From contig CAJTVI010000005.1 in the NCBI GenBank assembly GCA_910579545.1, positions 1-64,000 on the forward strand: 64,000 bases of DNA, read 5' to 3'. A model generated the notes under the pieces. It did no database searches. It was not told the DNA's origin and saw only the letters and a program-made list of their open reading frames with translations. The stretch is from an uncultured Oscillospiraceae bacterium. Its GTDB lineage: Bacteria; Bacillota; Clostridia; Oscillospirales; Ruminococcaceae. Positions within the stretch are counted from its first letter, which is position 1. Each line of letters opens with the position of its first letter. Both the position numbers and the translations under genes were made by a program. This document shows, piece after piece, positions 1-7,028 of the stretch.

Positions 1-181
1 CCGGGTCGGACGCCGCGGCCACAACGCTCTGCGGCTCGCTTACAGGGGCGGACTGCGCCAATGGGCTGGCCGAGATAGCGGCGGCGGTACCCACGGCGGA
101 AACGGCCACAACGGCCGCGGTGCCGGTGACCACCGCTTTTTTGACCAGAAGGCCCTTGATGAGTACGTTTTTCCAGGACAT
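1..181 (-). CDS. N-terminal part of an exported or membrane-anchored protein (runs off left edge)
   Basis: The first 60 codons are present. A basic start (MSWKNVLIKG) is followed by a hydrophobic Ala/Val stretch and then a Ser/Pro/Ala-rich region, as in a signal peptide or N-terminal anchor. A GAGGG ribosome site lies about six bases before the ATG at 181; an in-frame ATG at 187 is too close to that site. The family cannot be told because the body of the protein lies outside the window. It has its own promoter just downstream of uvrC. Confidence 0.6.
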   Translation of the reverse strand, partial: MSWKNVLIKGLLVKKAVVTGTAAVVAVSAVGTAAAISASPLAQSAPVSEPQSVVAAASDP

Positions 182-264
182 TGTCATCCCTCTTTCCGGT
201 GATTGGAGTTTGCGGTACAAAGCCGCCTTACAGGGGGATAAGACCCACTTTATCGATACCTATT

Positions 265-294
265 ATTATAATGGGGGCCGGGCTGTTTTGTCAA
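265..294 (-). promoter_or_regulatory. Promoter of the truncated exported protein
   Basis: TTGACA and TATAAT on the minus strand are separated by 18 bases. The -35 box overlaps the uvrC stop codon, so this gene is expressed independently of uvrC. Confidence 0.7.
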
Positions 295-2177
295 TCGGTT
301 TTGGGGGGTTTGCCGGCCGCCGGCGCGTCCGGGACGTCCGGGGCGCCCGGGTGGAAGTGGGCAAAGATCGCGCTGGCCGCCGCCGGGCCGATGCCCTTGG
401 CCCTTTGCAGCTGCCCGGGGGTGGCCGCCCGCACCGCCGCGACCGTTTTGAACTCGGCCAGCAGGGCCTTGGCCGCCGCCGGGCCAACGCCCGGCACCTG
501 GGTAAGGCTGGAGGCGTAGGCCTTTTTGTTGTACTGCTGACGGCGATAGGCGTTGGCAAAGCGGTGGGTCTCGTCCTGGATGGAGGTGATAAAGGTAAAG
601 ATGCCCCGGTGCATGCTGATGGCGATCTCGCCGCCGCCGGGCGCCACAATGGCCCGGGTGCGGTGCTTATCGTCCTTGACCATGCCAAAGAGGGGCACGT
701 CGGCCAGGGGGGTGCCGGCCAGGGCGGCGGCCACCGCGCTGACCTGCCCGCGGCCGCCGTCCAGCAAAATGAGGTCCGGCTTTTGGGCAAACTGGTTGGC
801 GCTGGCCGCGCCGGCATGGGCGGCGTACTCGCCGGCGCGGCGGGCCAGCGCCTCGGCCATGCTGGCGTAATCGTCGGTGCCGGGCACGGTTTTCATCTTG
901 AACCTGCGGTAGCCGCTCTTTTTGGGCCGGCCCTCCTCAAACACCACCATGCCGCAGACGCTGGTACCGTCGCCCCAGTTGGAGATGTCGTAGCTTTCAA
1001 TGACCCTTGGCGCGGCCGGCAGGCCCAGCACGGCCGCCGCCTCGTCCAACAAACGGTCCTGCCGGCCATAGCGGCCGCTCTCCCGCGCAAGCCGCTCCAC
1101 CGCGTTGGTGTAGGCCATCTCCACCAGCTTGGCCACATCCCCCCGCTGGGGGACGTACAGGTGCACTGTGCCGCCCCGGGTCTCGCCCAGCAGCCGGCTG
1201 AGCGCCTCGCTGCCCTCGGGCAGGGCGTCCACCGCGATGGTGCGGGGGATCTCCTCCCCGTCCAGATAGTAGCGGGGCAAAAATTCCTCCCGGGAGGCGT
1301 CGATATCGGTGGTGTCGTGGAACAAGAACTCCCGCTTGTCGGTCAGGCGGCCCTGGCGGTAGCGCAGCACGGCGGCGCAGACCGCATGGGGGGTGCCGGC
1401 CAGGGCGATGACGTCCATGTTGGTGTCCTCGCTGATGACCACCTTTTGCCCGGCCGATACCTTGCGGATGGCGGCGATCTGGTCCCGCAAAAGGGCGGCG
1501 GTTTCAAAATCCAGCCGCTCGGAGGCCTCCTGCATCCGCTGCTCGAGGCTTTTGAGGATCTCCTTTTTGCCGTAGCGGATCATGTGCACCGCGCCGCGCA
1601 CCGCCTCGCAGTAGCTCTCGCGGCTGATGCGGCCGCTGCACACGGCCATGCACTTGCCGATGTGGGCGTTGAGGCAGGGCCTGCCCTTGCCGATCTCCCG
1701 CGGGAAACTCTTGCCGCAGCGGGGCAGCAAAAAGGAATCCTGCGCCGACTCCACCATCTGCCGCACCGCAAAGCTGCTGGTGTAGGGGCCGATGTACTCG
1801 GCGCCGTCCTCCTCCTTTTGCAGCACGGCCGAGAGCCGGGGGTACTCCTCCCTGGTGACGCGCACATAGCTGTAACCCTTGTCGTCCTTTAACAGGATGT
1901 TGTATTTGGGGGTGTGGGCCTTGATCTGGCTGGCCTCCAGCACCAGCGCCTCAAACTCGCTCTGGCAGACGATGACGTCGAACTGGAAGGCGTTCTGGAT
2001 CATCTTGGTGACCTTGGCGTCGTGGGGCACCCCCTCGCGGAAGTACTGGCTGACCCGGGTGCGCAGCCGCTTGGCCTTGCCGATGTAGATGATCTCGTCC
2101 CGCTTGTCCCGGATGATGTAGACCCCGGGCAGCAGGGGCAGCATTTTGGCCTTTTGGTAGAGCTCGGCCTTGGTCAT
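291..2177 (-). CDS. uvrC: Excinuclease ABC subunit UvrC
   Basis: UvrC makes the dual incisions of nucleotide-excision repair after UvrA/UvrB recognise a lesion. The 628-residue protein has the usual family length. It starts with a GIY-YIG nuclease domain (GVY at 18-20, YIG at 31-33), carries a UvrB-binding UVR coiled coil near 205-235, an endonuclease V-like domain in the middle, and ends with helix-hairpin-helix repeats (VPGVGPAAAKAL, GIGPAAASAI). A GGAG ribosome site precedes the ATG. It lies downstream of ptsH in the same direction. Confidence 0.97.
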   Translation of the reverse strand: MTKAELYQKAKMLPLLPGVYIIRDKRDEIIYIGKAKRLRTRVSQYFREGVPHDAKVTKMIQNAFQFDVIVCQSEFEALVLEASQIKAHTPKYNILLKDDKGYSYVRVTREEYPRLSAVLQKEEDGAEYIGPYTSSFAVRQMVESAQDSFLLPRCGKSFPREIGKGRPCLNAHIGKCMAVCSGRISRESYCEAVRGAVHMIRYGKKEILKSLEQRMQEASERLDFETAALLRDQIAAIRKVSAGQKVVISEDTNMDVIALAGTPHAVCAAVLRYRQGRLTDKREFLFHDTTDIDASREEFLPRYYLDGEEIPRTIAVDALPEGSEALSRLLGETRGGTVHLYVPQRGDVAKLVEMAYTNAVERLARESGRYGRQDRLLDEAAAVLGLPAAPRVIESYDISNWGDGTSVCGMVVFEEGRPKKSGYRRFKMKTVPGTDDYASMAEALARRAGEYAAHAGAASANQFAQKPDLILLDGGRGQVSAVAAALAGTPLADVPLFGMVKDDKHRTRAIVAPGGGEIAISMHRGIFTFITSIQDETHRFANAYRRQQYNKKAYASSLTQVPGVGPAAAKALLAEFKTVAAVRAATPGQLQRAKGIGPAAASAIFAHFHPGAPDVPDAPAAGKPPKTD

Positions 2178-2262
2178 GGGGGTCTCCTTTCGCTAAAAAG
2201 GGGGCGCCGCATCCCGCCGGTCTGCCGCCCAAAAGGCGGGCGGCGCGGCGGGCCGGACAAGG

Positions 2263-2291
2263 AAAAGGGCGGCGCCTTGACGGCCCGCCCC
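2263..2291 (-). terminator. Terminator after ptsH
   Basis: A GC-rich hairpin (GGGCGGGCC / GGCGCCGCCC with one bulge) followed by TTTT on the minus strand lies 27 bases after the ptsH stop and before uvrC. Confidence 0.55.
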
Positions 2292-2317
2292 CTTGCAGAT
2301 GTTTTTTGCTGTTTGGG

Positions 2318-2581
2318 TTACTCTGCAAACCCGCTGTTGACCAGCTTGACCAGACCGTCCACGGCGGTCTGCTCGTCGGCGCCGTCCGCGATGATGCGGA
2401 TGGTGGTGCCGCCCACGATGCCAAGGCTGAGAACCCCCAGCAGGCTCTTGGCGTTGACGCGGCGCTCCTCTTTTTCGACCCAGATCGAAGCCTTGTACTC
2501 GTTGGCTTTCTGGATGAAGAAGGTGGCCGGACGGGCATGCAGGCCAACCTGGTTTTCGACCGTAACTTCTTTCACATACAT
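2318..2581 (-). CDS. ptsH: HPr phosphocarrier protein
   Basis: HPr passes phosphate from enzyme I to sugar-specific PTS components and, in Firmicutes, acts with CcpA in catabolite repression. The 87-residue protein has the catalytic His15 (GLHARPA) and the regulatory Ser46 (NAKSLLGVLSLG), the site of HPr kinase, so both catalytic and regulatory roles are likely retained. I chose the ATG at 2581, which follows GGAG at a normal distance; a longer reading frame begins upstream without a ribosome site. No other pts gene is nearby. A Crh-like role is unlikely because His15 is present. Confidence 0.93.
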   Translation of the reverse strand: MYVKEVTVENQVGLHARPATFFIQKANEYKASIWVEKEERRVNAKSLLGVLSLGIVGGTTIRIIADGADEQTAVDGLVKLVNSGFAE

Positions 2582-2654
2582 GATCGCAATCGCTCCTAAT
2601 CTACTCAAAGTTTATTGGTGTCAATCCACTCCGGCTTGCTGAACCGTTGCCTCT

Positions 2655-2683
2655 ATCATATCCTAATCCGCCGGCATTGTACA
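2655..2683 (-). promoter_or_regulatory. Candidate ptsH promoter
   Basis: TGTACA, 17 bases, TATGAT on the minus strand, about 75 bases before the ptsH start. The -35 box matches the consensus at four of six positions. Confidence 0.5.
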
Positions 2684-2828
2684 GTATTTTTGCGCAAATT
2701 TGTCAGTTCACCGAATCTGAAAGAATCCAACGCGCCCTGATTTGTATCTTTTTACCAGGAATTTTTCCACAACCTTGTGGGAAACCCCAAAGGTTTTCAA
2801 CATCCGGCCCAGCAAGCCGGTGGAAAAC

Positions 2829-3545
2829 TTACCCGCCGTTTTGTTTGAGCCAGGCCTCGTACAGGTCCGGCCGGCGGGTTTTGGTGCGGGCAAGGCTTTG
2901 TTCCTCGCGCCATTTCGTTACATTTTGGTGGTGGCCGCTCAGCAGCACCCCGGGCACCCTGCGGCCGCGCCACTCCTCCGGGCGGGTATACTGGGGGTAT
3001 TCCAACAGGCCGTTCCAGTGGCTCTCGTCCTGGTAGCCCTCCGGCTGGGCCAGCACGCCGGGCTGCAGGCGCAGCACGCTGTCGGCCACCACAAGGCTGG
3101 CCAGCTCGCCGCCGGTGAGCACATAATCCCCGATGCTGATCTCCTCGTCGGCCAGCTCCTCGATCACCCGCTCGTCCATGCCCTCGTAGTGGCCGCAGAC
3201 CAAAAGCAGGCTGTCGTACCCGGCCAGCCGCTTTGCCTGCTGCTCGGTATAGGGGGCGCCGGCGGCGGTCATAAAGATGATATGGGGCCGGGGGCGGCCG
3301 GCGGCCTCGACCTCGGCGATCACGGCCTGGCAGCAGTCATGGATGGGCTGGGCGTTCATCACCATGCCGCAGCCGCCGCCGTAGGGGTAATCGTCCACCT
3401 GGCGCTGCTTGTTGAGGGTATAGTCCCGGATCTGGTGGCAGTGTGTCTCGATCAGGCCCTTGCGGGCGGCCCGGCCTAAGATGCTCTCGTCCAAAAAGGC
3501 CTGGCAGAGCTGCGGGAACAGGGTGGCAATGTCGATCCGCATCAT
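2829..3545 (-). CDS. trmD: tRNA (guanine-N1-)-methyltransferase TrmD
   Basis: TrmD makes m1G37 in tRNAs reading CNN codons, which prevents +1 frameshifting. The 238-residue protein has the SPOUT knot signatures YPYGGGCGM (53-61), GHYEGMDERV (118-127) and SIGDYVLTGGELA (137-149). The start at 3545 overlaps the rimM stop as ATGA, so the two are translationally coupled; a second ATG at 3542 is also possible. It is the last gene of the rpsP-khpA-rimM-trmD cluster. No rplS follows, although rplS often lies next to trmD. Confidence 0.96.
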   Translation of the reverse strand: MMRIDIATLFPQLCQAFLDESILGRAARKGLIETHCHQIRDYTLNKQRQVDDYPYGGGCGMVMNAQPIHDCCQAVIAEVEAAGRPRPHIIFMTAAGAPYTEQQAKRLAGYDSLLLVCGHYEGMDERVIEELADEEISIGDYVLTGGELASLVVADSVLRLQPGVLAQPEGYQDESHWNGLLEYPQYTRPEEWRGRRVPGVLLSGHHQNVTKWREEQSLARTKTRRPDLYEAWLKQNGG

Positions 3546-4123
3546 ACCGGCGCGTCCCCGCTTTCCGGCGCGGTTTTGCCATCGGCTGCGCCCTGGGGAG
3601 CATCCGCATTTTCCGCCGCGCTGAACATGCCCGGGATGGGGGCCACCAGCAGGTAGCCCTGGGCGGGGTAAAGGCCCTTGAGGAACTCCGGCACGCCGGG
3701 GAACCGGCACTCCTCCCCTGACGGGGTGAGCACCGTGTAAATATCCTGGGCGGCGGGGTGGGTCACGTCCGTGACCCTGCCGTAGACCCGGCCGGTATCA
3801 GAGTCCCGCACCGCAAGGCCGATGAGGTCCTGCAAAAAATACCGGCCGGCGGGCAGGCGGGCTTCGCTGCGGGCGATGTAGACCACCCGGCCCAAAAAGG
3901 GGCGGGCCTCCTCGATGCTGCCCACCCCCGCAAGGGTGAGCAGCGCCATGCCCTTGTGCGGGCGCACCGAGCCCACCGCGCGGGGCGCGGCCCCGGTTTC
4001 GGAAAAATAGAGGGTTTTAAAGCCGGCCAAAAACTCCGCGCCGTCGCACCAGAGCTCCAGCTTCATCTCGCCGCGCACCCCGTGAGTGGCAACGATTTTG
4101 CCCGCCTCCAGATACTCCCGCAT
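3542..4123 (-). CDS. rimM: 16S rRNA processing protein RimM
   Basis: RimM binds ribosomal protein S19 and helps mature the 30S head. The 193-residue protein begins MREYLEAGKIVATHGVRGEMK, the normal RimM start, after a GGGAGG site; upstream in-frame residues in the longer reading frame are not conserved. The PRC-barrel half is seen in GRYFLQDLIGLAV and the FPGVPEFL stretch. The last 30 residues are a polar Ala/Asp/Gly tail. It follows a terminator-like hairpin after khpA and overlaps trmD. Confidence 0.93.
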   Translation of the reverse strand: MREYLEAGKIVATHGVRGEMKLELWCDGAEFLAGFKTLYFSETGAAPRAVGSVRPHKGMALLTLAGVGSIEEARPFLGRVVYIARSEARLPAGRYFLQDLIGLAVRDSDTGRVYGRVTDVTHPAAQDIYTVLTPSGEECRFPGVPEFLKGLYPAQGYLLVAPIPGMFSAAENADAPQGAADGKTAPESGDAPV

Positions 4124-4245
4124 ACGCCCGCAGCCTCCCTTTTGCAGCCTTTTGGGCCCCGGCACTGCGGCAGGCCGTTTAAAGGCCTGCGCCCGCCGGG
4201 GTGCCTCCCCAAAGCCCTTGGCAATTTTTTTGACAGCCTTGCAGC

Positions 4246-4280
4246 AAAAAAGGCCGCTGCATGGCAAACTTGCAGCAGCC
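4246..4280 (-). terminator. Intrinsic terminator between khpA and rimM
   Basis: A ten-pair stem (GGCTGCTGCA / TGCAGCGGCC, one G-T pair), a nine-base loop and TTTTTT lie on the minus strand between khpA and rimM. It should separate rpsP-khpA transcription from rimM-trmD at least in part. Confidence 0.75.
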
Positions 4281-4305
4281 CTTGTTTTTTTGCTTGCGCC
4301 GAGGG

Positions 4306-4539
4306 TCAGTCGATCTCGACCATGGCCTTTTCGCCGCGGCGCACCGCGGCGGCCCGCATGACCACCCGGATGGCCTTTGCGATGCGGCCCTGCTTGCCAA
4401 TGACCCTGCCCATATCGCCCTCGGCCACGCTGAGGTGGTAGACGACCGTGCCGTCCTCCCGCGGTTCCTCGGCCGAAACCTGCACAGAGTCCGGCTCGTC
4501 CACAAGGCCCCTGGCAACCGCCAGCAGCAGTTCCTGCAT
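4306..4539 (-). CDS. khpA: KH-domain RNA-binding protein KhpA
   Basis: KhpA is a small KH-domain RNA-binding protein that pairs with KhpB and affects cell elongation and RNA metabolism in Firmicutes. The 77-residue protein has the KH GxxG loop (GKQG at 48-51) inside VIGKQGRIAKAIRVVM. Its place directly downstream of rpsP and upstream of rimM is the conserved Firmicute order. The gene ends before a strong terminator. Confidence 0.95.
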   Translation of the reverse strand: MQELLLAVARGLVDEPDSVQVSAEEPREDGTVVYHLSVAEGDMGRVIGKQGRIAKAIRVVMRAAAVRRGEKAMVEID

Positions 4540-4615
4540 GGGTATGTCCCTCCGTTTTAAAACAGTCTGACGCCCCCCTTACCCGGGGGGACGCGCCGTT
4601 TGGGCGGCGCCTGGA

Positions 4616-4858
4616 TCAGAGGATGTTCGACTTTTTGAGCAGGGCCCGCACCGTATCGGTGGGCTGCGCGCCGTTGGCGATCCACTGTTTGGCCTTTTCG
4701 CCGTCGATGTTTACCACAACGGGATCCTTGGTGGGATCGTAGTAGCCGATCTCCTCGATAAAGCGGCCGTCACGGGGGAAGCGGCTGTCCGCCACCACCA
4801 CACGGTAGAAGGGCGCTTTTTTTGCGCCCATGCGGCGCAGCCTGATTTTTACTGCCAT
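4616..4858 (-). CDS. rpsP: 30S ribosomal protein S16
   Basis: S16 is an early-binding protein of the 30S body. The 80-residue protein begins MAVKIRLRRMGAKKAPFYRV, the classical S16 start, after AGGAGG; the longer reading frame upstream is not part of the gene. It lies between ffh and khpA in the standard order, and its mRNA probably continues from ffh. Confidence 0.98.
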   Translation of the reverse strand: MAVKIRLRRMGAKKAPFYRVVVADSRFPRDGRFIEEIGYYDPTKDPVVVNIDGEKAKQWIANGAQPTDTVRALLKKSNIL

Positions 4859-5006
4859 TTCTATTACCTCCTGAAAATTGTGTAGCTTTGTTTGCCCGCC
4901 CCTCAGAGGACAGGGGGGCTTGTTGGGCCCCTTGTATTTTGCATGGCCGCGCCGCGTTTTGCGCGGCGGTTTGGCCATACCAACAAATTTGCGCGGGCGG
5001 CGCGCC

Positions 5007-6341
5007 CTACATGGGCAGCCCGCCCAGCCCCATGCGCCGGCTGAAGGCTTTGGGGTTCTTTTTGGCCTGCCGCATCATCTTTTGGATCATCTCAAACTGG
5101 CGCAGAAGCCGGTTGACCTCCTCCACGCTGGTGCCGCTGCCGGCCGCGATGCGCCGCTTGCGCTTAGGATTGATGATGGCTGGCTTTTCCCGCTCGGCGG
5201 GGGTCATGCTGTAAATGATGGCCTCGATGTGGGTAAAGGCCTTTTCGTCCACCTGGCTGGGGTCGATCCTGTTGCCCCCCGGGAACATCGAGAGCATCGC
5301 CGCCGCGCCGCCCATCTTTTTCATCTGGGCAAACTGGTCCAGCATGTCGTTCATGTCAAACCGGTTTTCGCGCAGGCGTTTGGCGGTCTCCTCGGCCTTT
5401 TTTTCGTCCAGGTCGGTCTGGGCCTTCTCGATCAGGCTCAGCACGTCCCCCATGCCCAGAATGCGCCCGGCCATCCGCCCGGGGTGGAAGACCTCCAGGT
5501 CGTCCAGCTTTTCGCCCACGCCCTGGAACTTGATGGGCTTGCCGGTAACGGCCAGCACGCTGAGGGCCGCGCCGCCGCGGGTATCGCCGTCAGTTTTGGT
5601 AAGGATGATGCCGTCCACCCCAACCGCCTCGTGGAAGGTTTTGGCCACGTTGACCGCGTCCTGGCCGGCCATGGCGTCCACCACCAGCAGCACCTCGTCC
5701 ACCGTGACGGCCTCGCGGATGCGGCCCAGTTCGTCCATCAGCTCCTGGTCGATGTGCAGGCGGCCGGCGGTGTCCAGCAGCACGATATCGTTGCCGTGGT
5801 CCTTTGCGTGGGCGGCGGCCCTGCGGGCGATCTCCTCCGGCTTTGCATCCGGCAGGGTGAACACCGGCACCCCGGCCTGTTTGCCCACCACCTGCAGCTG
5901 CTCGATGGCGGCCGGGCGGTAGATGTCGCAGGCCACCAGCAGCGGGCGGTGCCCCTGCTTGAGGAAATACTTGCCCAGCTTGGCGGCATGGGTGGTTTTG
6001 CCGTTGCCCTGCAGGCCGCAGAGCATTAAGATGGTGGGGCCTTTGCTTTTGATGTGGATGCGCGCGGCCTCCTGGCCGCCCATTAGGGCGGTAAGCTCCT
6101 CGTTGACGATCTTGACCACCTGCTGGGCGGGGGTGAGGCTCTCCATCACCTCGCTGCCCATGGCCCGTTCGGAAACGCTGGCGCAAAAATCCTTTGCGAC
6201 CTTGTAGTTGACGTCGGCCTCAAGCAGGGCCATGCGCACCTCGCGCATGGCGGCCTTGATGTCCGCCTCGCTGAGCTTGCCCTTGCCGCGCAGCTTTTTG
6301 AATACGCCGGCCAACCGGTCGGACAGGGATGTAAACGCCAT
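5007..6341 (-). CDS. ffh: Signal recognition particle protein Ffh
   Basis: Ffh is the SRP GTPase that binds signal sequences and targets ribosomes to FtsY at the membrane. The 444-residue protein has an N domain, the G1 loop GLQGNGKTT (109-117), DTAGR (190-194), TKTDGDTRGG, and a Met-rich M domain with the RNA-binding stretch RKRRIAAGSG and the FEMIQKMM helix. I chose the second ATG (MAFTSLSDRL) because the first ATG is only two bases from the AGGAGG site. It sits 25 bases after ylxM, its usual partner. Confidence 0.97.
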   Translation of the reverse strand: MAFTSLSDRLAGVFKKLRGKGKLSEADIKAAMREVRMALLEADVNYKVAKDFCASVSERAMGSEVMESLTPAQQVVKIVNEELTALMGGQEAARIHIKSKGPTILMLCGLQGNGKTTHAAKLGKYFLKQGHRPLLVACDIYRPAAIEQLQVVGKQAGVPVFTLPDAKPEEIARRAAAHAKDHGNDIVLLDTAGRLHIDQELMDELGRIREAVTVDEVLLVVDAMAGQDAVNVAKTFHEAVGVDGIILTKTDGDTRGGAALSVLAVTGKPIKFQGVGEKLDDLEVFHPGRMAGRILGMGDVLSLIEKAQTDLDEKKAEETAKRLRENRFDMNDMLDQFAQMKKMGGAAAMLSMFPGGNRIDPSQVDEKAFTHIEAIIYSMTPAEREKPAIINPKRKRRIAAGSGTSVEEVNRLLRQFEMIQKMMRQAKKNPKAFSRRMGLGGLPM

Positions 6342-6366
6342 TGGCTGCATTGCCCTCCTTAGCCGG

Positions 6367-6732
6367 TTATTCGGTGATCTCGCCGATCACCCGCAGCATC
6401 TCGCCCGCGGCGCGGTCGATCTCGTCCGAGCCGGTATAGCGGCCGGCGTTGTAAAAGCGGATGTCCCGCGCGAGGGCCTCCAGCCTGGAAAGCCCCTGCC
6501 GCACCGCCTGGTACCGCCCGGCAAAGCCGATCTTGCTCTCCAGTTCCAGGATGATGCTCTCGCCGCGCTTGATGGAATCCCGCACACCCTGGCGGGTGAT
6601 ACCAAAGTTATCGGCGATCTCGGCCAGAGAGAGGTCGTCGTTATAATACTGCTCCATGACCTCCCGCTGCTTTTGGGTGAGGACGTCGCCGTAAAAATCC
6701 AGAAGATACGAGATCTCCAGGTTTTTTGCCAT
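6367..6732 (-). CDS. ylxM: YlxM family DNA-binding/SRP-associated protein
   Basis: YlxM proteins carry a sigma-70 region-4-like helix-turn-helix and are nearly always encoded just before ffh in Firmicutes; in streptococci the homologue binds SRP components. The 121-residue protein shows the typical start MAKNLEISYLLDFYG after GGGAGGTG and the helix-turn-helix LSLAEIADNFGITRQGVRDS. It is the first gene of the ylxM-ffh-rpsP cluster and has a near-perfect promoter. Confidence 0.93.
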   Translation of the reverse strand: MAKNLEISYLLDFYGDVLTQKQREVMEQYYNDDLSLAEIADNFGITRQGVRDSIKRGESIILELESKIGFAGRYQAVRQGLSRLEALARDIRFYNAGRYTGSDEIDRAAGEMLRVIGEITE

Positions 6733-6773
6733 CGCCCTCACCTCCCTGCCGGGGCCTGCCAGCCCGCTTTGGT

Positions 6774-6792
6774 GTAAAGTGTTTTGCTTTAC
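6774..6792. repeat. Inverted repeat at the ylxM transcription start
   Basis: GTAAAG, seven bases, CTTTAC. It lies a few bases downstream of the ylxM -10 box, where an operator or a 5-prime mRNA hairpin would sit. Confidence 0.45.
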
Positions 6793-6800
6793 AGTTGCCA

Positions 6801-6829
6801 ATTATAGCAGATATTCCAGTTTCTGTCAA
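6801..6829 (-). promoter_or_regulatory. Promoter of ylxM-ffh-rpsP operon
   Basis: Exact consensus TTGACA, 17-base spacer and TATAAT on the minus strand, about 70 bases before ylxM. Confidence 0.9.
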
Positions 6830-6947
6830 GGGTTATTTTATACTTAGAGTAAAGGGGGCGGAGATGGTTCCGAGGCCGCCCGCCCGGGCGGCCGGCCGAT
6901 TTCCCGATGGACACGTCCCTCCGGCTGTTTGGGGCCGGCCGTATTCC

Positions 6948-6976
6948 TTGAAAAAGGCCGGCCGCTGTGCTATACT
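6948..6976 (+). promoter_or_regulatory. Promoter of the KAP-NTPase gene
   Basis: TTGAAA, 17 bases and TATACT on the plus strand, about 50 bases before the ATG at 7029. It diverges from the ylxM promoter. Confidence 0.7.
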
Positions 6977-7028
6977 CGTTTTGATAGAATATTTGCTGTT
7001 TTGATGGCAAAAAGGGGCGCTTTAGAGG

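Noticed and set aside
120..1892. Long plus-strand open frame opposite uvrC
   Set aside because: It is the antisense shadow of a GC-rich gene; its translation is low-complexity Gly/Ala/Arg/His, unlike a folded protein.
2762..2830. Three TTTTCCACA-like motifs suggesting DnaA boxes or an origin
   Set aside because: None matches TTATCCACA exactly, no dnaA/dnaN/rpmH is near, and the spacing is irregular; the intergenic gap is only about 250 bases.
2708..2893. Minus-strand frame overlapping the trmD end that reads like a basic helical peptide
   Set aside because: It lacks a ribosome site, overlaps trmD out of frame and ends in the ptsH promoter region.
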